Shown here in pieces: positions 60,885 to 64,000 of a stretch of 64,000 nt of DNA. How positions within the stretch are numbered: the first letter of the stretch is position 1; every line of letters begins with the position of its first letter. Below the pieces are notes generated by a model. That model saw nothing but the letters and a program-made list of their open reading frames with translations, was not told where the DNA came from and did no database searches. Source of the DNA: Yoonia sediminilitoris (GTDB taxonomy: Bacteria > Pseudomonadota > Alphaproteobacteria > Rhodobacterales > Rhodobacteraceae); contig NZ_QBUD01000002.1 of the NCBI RefSeq assembly GCF_003058085.1, positions 638,714-702,713 on the forward strand, written 5' to 3'. The position numbers and the translations under genes are program-made.

Positions 60885-62962
60885 GCCGCGACAAGCCCAA
60901 CAAGGGCCGGCCGGGCATCGATGCCTATTTCCTCGAACGACAAGACAGGGTTCATGATCCCCTTGGCAGCCATAACCGTGCGCAAGAAACGACGTCTGCG
61001 CATCGACGTAACCACAGCAGCGTAGGTTCCCGTCTCTGCCGCTTGTCCAAGTTTGCTGGCAATGCCATCGGCCAACTGGTTAAAGCTGTCTGGCGGAAGC
61101 GCGACGTCTCCATTGCTGCGATCACTGCGTATTTCGTAGGTCGAGAAAGTATCTTCCCATTCCGGGGCAAGCTATACGAGGGGTATCGTCCCGTCCGGTC
61201 TGCGCAGCTCCGCCACGATCTGAAAACCAAGACGTTGCCGCACATGTTCCGCAATGCCGTCGGCAGTCTTGAAGAGTTGGCGCCCTTCAGCGGTGGCCTC
61301 GATGATCAGTGGCATATTCCGGATCGAGACTCTCTCTTCCAGGAGCAGACGCAGGACGGACAGAAGGACATCAATCGGAACCTTGTCAGGCACCAGTTCA
61401 TCCAACATCTTTCGGTTCGCCTCGGCTCTGGCGACATCGCTGAGGTTAATCATTTCATCCAGCAGCCGTCGCAGTGCCTTATGTGTCAGAAGTCTTGCAA
61501 AGTTGCGCTTCACAATCTCCAATAGATGCGTTGCAAGAACTTCGGTCGGTTGAACCGTTGTCAAACCCGCGAGCGAGGCGCTTTCCTGATTGCTTGCATC
61601 GATCCACCGCGCGGGGGCGCCATAGACGGGTTCATTGACTGAATCGCCGGGCAAGTCGATCGCGTCGCCATCGTTCAGTAGGGCTAGAACGCGGTCTGCT
61701 ATCAAGCGATCACGGACTTGTTCGACCCCTTGTACATGTACAACGTAGGTGCCGTTTTGCAGGGCGGCGTTATCCGTCAGCCTTATTTCAGGCAGCAGCA
61801 TCCCAAACGCACTGGCGACGTGGCTGCGCATATTGGCAATCCGGGCATCCAGCCCTGTCCCTGGATCAAGCACCATCTCCACCAGATCGGGTGCAAATTC
61901 GACATGAATGTCGTCCAGGTCCAGTACATCGCCAATTGAGGTTTGTGTTGGTTTTTCCGGCGCTTCGGTTTGCACGACCGCCGCTTTGTCTGCCGCGCGT
62001 TGTCTCGCAGCAGACATGGCATACGCGCTGCCCCCCAATGTCACAGCCCCCACAAGAAATGGTACGAACGGCAATCCCGGGACAAGGGCAAAAAGCCCCA
62101 GTAGTAAACCGACCGTGGCCAGCGCTGCGGGATGACGGCCCAGTTGGGCAACCAAAGCCAAATCAGTAGCGCCTGTTGCGCCGCCGCGTGCTAGCAAGAG
62201 AGCCGATGCAATCGAAATCACAACAGCGGGAATTTGCGACACAAGCCCGTCGCCAACCGTCAAGATCGCGTAGGTTTCAAAGGCTTGACCAATTGGCATG
62301 TCGTGGACAGATATTCCAATTATCAGCCCCATGATCAGGTTGAGGGCTGTGATCAGAAGCCCGGCGATGGCGTCGCCCTTGACGAATTTGGAGGCGCCGT
62401 CCAGTGAACCGAAGAATGTCGTCTCGGCTTGTTCACGCTCCCTGCGCATTTTGGCTTCGTTGTGATCAATTGCTCCCGCTGACATATCGCTGTCGATTGC
62501 GAGCTGTTTGCCTGGCATTGCGTCCAGGGCAAACCGTGCACCGACCTCCGCCATACGGGTCGCGCCCTTGTTTATGACCACAAAGTTAACGATCAGCAGC
62601 ACACAAAATACAACAAGCCCCAGAAGTACATTCCCACTCATGACGAACATTGCGAAGCCTTCAATGACCTCTCCAGCTGCATCCGTGCCAGTATGCCCCT
62701 CGCCGATGATGAGTTTTGTCGATGAAACATTCAGCGATAGCCGCAGCATCAATGACGCAAGCAGGACGGTGGGAAATGCCGAGAAATCAAGCGGTCGATC
62801 AATGAAGAGTGTGACCGTGAACATAAGGATGGCCAGCGCAAAGGATGCGGCGAGGCCAATGTCCAGAACCCAAGCGGGCATTGGCAGGATCATCATGACT
62901 ATGATGCCCATAAGCGCCAGTGCCAGAAGAATGGTCGGTTGAAAAATCTCGCGCAGTGACAA
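60881..62962 (-). pseudogene. flhA: Flagellar export protein FlhA, interrupted by an in-frame TAG
   Basis: The 694-codon frame encodes a typical FlhA: eight membrane helices, then VISIASALLLARGG, and a cytoplasmic domain. At 61174-61172 an in-frame TAG follows PDGTIPLV, where relatives have glutamine (CAG) before a PEWE motif. Beyond it the same frame resumes with LAPEWEDTFSTYEIRSDRSN and runs 96 more codons to a TGA at 60881 that overlaps fliR. So one C-to-T change cuts the last 14 percent. The 5' end is also odd: the only in-frame start is a TTG at 62962, with no ATG or GTG before the stop of the IS gene. The product is probably truncated or absent unless TAG is read through. Confidence 0.88.
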
Positions 62963-63043
62963 GCCGTTCTGTCCGTCGTCAGGGTTTTTGGGACCAAGAG
63001 CGTCCGAACCTAAGAGAGAGTTTGGCTCATCTGTTTGGTTTGA

Positions 63044-64000
63044 TTATGCGGCGTGCTGGCGGTGATGCAAGCGCCGCGCTTCGAGTGTCTTTCGTTTGAT
63101 CCTTTCCCTTTGTTTTAGAATGGCTTTGTCCCGCCTGAAGTAGACGTCAGCGGGTGTGACGTTGTTGATGCTCTCGTGGTAGCGCTGGTGGTTGTAGTGT
63201 TCGACGAAGGCTTCGATCTGAGCTTCAAGGTCACCTGGCAGGAAGTAGTTTTCCAGCAAGATGCGGTTCTTTAGGGTTTGATGCCAGCGTTCGATCTTGC
63301 CTTGGGTTTGCGGATGATACGGGGCACCGCGCGAGTGCTTCATACCTTTGTCCCGTAACCATCCCGCCAAGTCGCCTGAGACGTAACTGGACCCGTTGTC
63401 GCTCAGCAGCCGAGGCTTGTGGACGACATGCACCTGATCGCAGCCTGATGCCTGCAAGGCCAGGTCCAGCGTGTCTGTCACATCTTCGGTTCTCATGTTC
63501 GTGCAGAGCTTCCAAGAGACGATGTAGCGGCTGTAGTCGTCGAGGACCGTACTGAGATAGAACCAGCCCCAGCCCAGAACCTTGATGTAGGTAAAGTCTG
63601 TTTGCCAAAGCTGATTGATGGCCGTCGTCTTGTCTTTGAACTCATTGGCTGCCTTGATGACGATGAACGCAGGGCTGGTGATCAGATCGTGCGCCTTCAA
63701 TACGCGATACACAGTGGATTCCGACACAAAGTAGCGCTCTTGATCCGTGAACGTCACGGCCAGCTCGCGCGGTGACAGTTCCGTTTCCTGCAAGGCGAAG
63801 TCGACAACCTTGCGCTTCACCTCGTCAGGAACGCGGTTCCAAACGTGTTTTGGCCTCGGTGATTGATCCTGCAATCCAGCCTCACCACGCTGCAGATATC
63901 GATCATACCAGCGATAAAATGTGGTGCGTGGAATGCCGAGCTTGGTCAGCGTCAGACGTGCCGACAGATGGCTTTCTTCGACCAGCCGGATAATCTCAAG
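63044..64000 (-). CDS. IS3/IS481-like transposase (5' end outside window)
   Basis: The frame is open to the right edge, giving at least 318 residues. An N-terminal helix-turn-helix (LTKLGIPRTTFYRWYDRYLQ) is followed by an rve integrase core with the DDE residues in WQTDFTYIKVL, LLSDNGSSYVSGDL and QGKIERWHQTLK. The tail is basic (ILKQRERIKRKTLEARRLHH). The start lies beyond 64000, so the TTG at 63874 is not the true start. It lies directly upstream of flhA in the same orientation; no clear pair of terminal repeats can be shown because only one end is in view. Confidence 0.88.
   Translation of the reverse strand, partial: LEIIRLVEESHLSARLTLTKLGIPRTTFYRWYDRYLQRGEAGLQDQSPRPKHVWNRVPDEVKRKVVDFALQETELSPRELAVTFTDQERYFVSESTVYRVLKAHDLITSPAFIVIKAANEFKDKTTAINQLWQTDFTYIKVLGWGWFYLSTVLDDYSRYIVSWKLCTNMRTEDVTDTLDLALQASGCDQVHVVHKPRLLSDNGSSYVSGDLAGWLRDKGMKHSRGAPYHPQTQGKIERWHQTLKNRILLENYFLPGDLEAQIEAFVEHYNHQRYHESINNVTPADVYFRRDKAILKQRERIKRKTLEARRLHHRQHAA

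Noticed and set aside
61172..61174. TAG in flhA as a pyrrolysine or recoding site
   Set aside because: FlhA relatives have glutamine here, one base change away, and no pyrrolysine genes are in view; a nonsense mutation is simpler.

Overview
The window looks like chromosomal DNA from a marine alphaproteobacterium of the Rhodobacterales (roseobacter group). The basis is the codon style, the urtABCDE order, the RpoE-ChrR pair with its FAD oxidoreductase/DUF1365/MFS/DUF3833/SDR operon, a DUF1674 gene, a bacterial NaV channel, and the flhA-fliR-flhB order with ATGA overlaps. I cannot fix genus or species by reading alone. Region 1 (1-9.4 kb): the 5' part of a giant RTX/cadherin/156-residue-repeat secreted protein, a haloacetate-dehalogenase-like hydrolase, and a complete urea ABC transporter operon. 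Region 2 (9.4-17 kb): the most accessory-looking part. It holds a hypothetical protein and a caspase-like/Sel1 protein on the minus strand. Opposite them are a radical SAM-sulfotransferase fusion, a small lipoprotein and a protein with two fused GT-B glycosyltransferase modules; together they may be a cell-envelope or glycan-modification locus. Region 3 (17-20.5 kb): a non-pyrrolysine MttB-family methyltransferase with a beta-hydroxyacid dehydrogenase, divergent from a LysR regulator with a perfect 19-bp palindrome between them. Region 4 (20.4-39.2 kb): housekeeping genes including a Trm112-like protein, a LON-domain protein, a thioredoxin/TPR co-chaperone, NUDIX, rbfA, dapB, rsmB, a heparinase-family protein, purH, lspA, two M16 proteins, mutL and rmuC. 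Region 5 (39.2-46.3 kb): a repeat-rich spacer, then chrR-rpoE divergent from a photooxidative-stress-type operon, with TGATCC promoter boxes facing both ways. Region 6 (46.3-57 kb): a glutathione-transferase/saccharopine-dehydrogenase/phosphatase operon, a small secreted protein, recQ, a selenium-binding/methanethiol-oxidase-family protein with a membrane partner, and a hybrid histidine kinase. Region 7 (57-64 kb): an IS21 istB remnant, tRNA-Arg(UCU), a voltage-gated sodium channel, and the flagellar export genes flhA, fliR and flhB plus a coiled-coil protein, ending in an IS transposase. flhA carries an in-frame amber codon near its 3' end and seems to have lost its normal start codon next to the IS. 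Three dispersed copies of one intergenic element (after urtB, rsmB and rmuC) share a conserved lead-in and a hairpin whose two arms have changed together, so structure is kept where sequence is not. No CRISPR array, rRNA or replication origin was seen.
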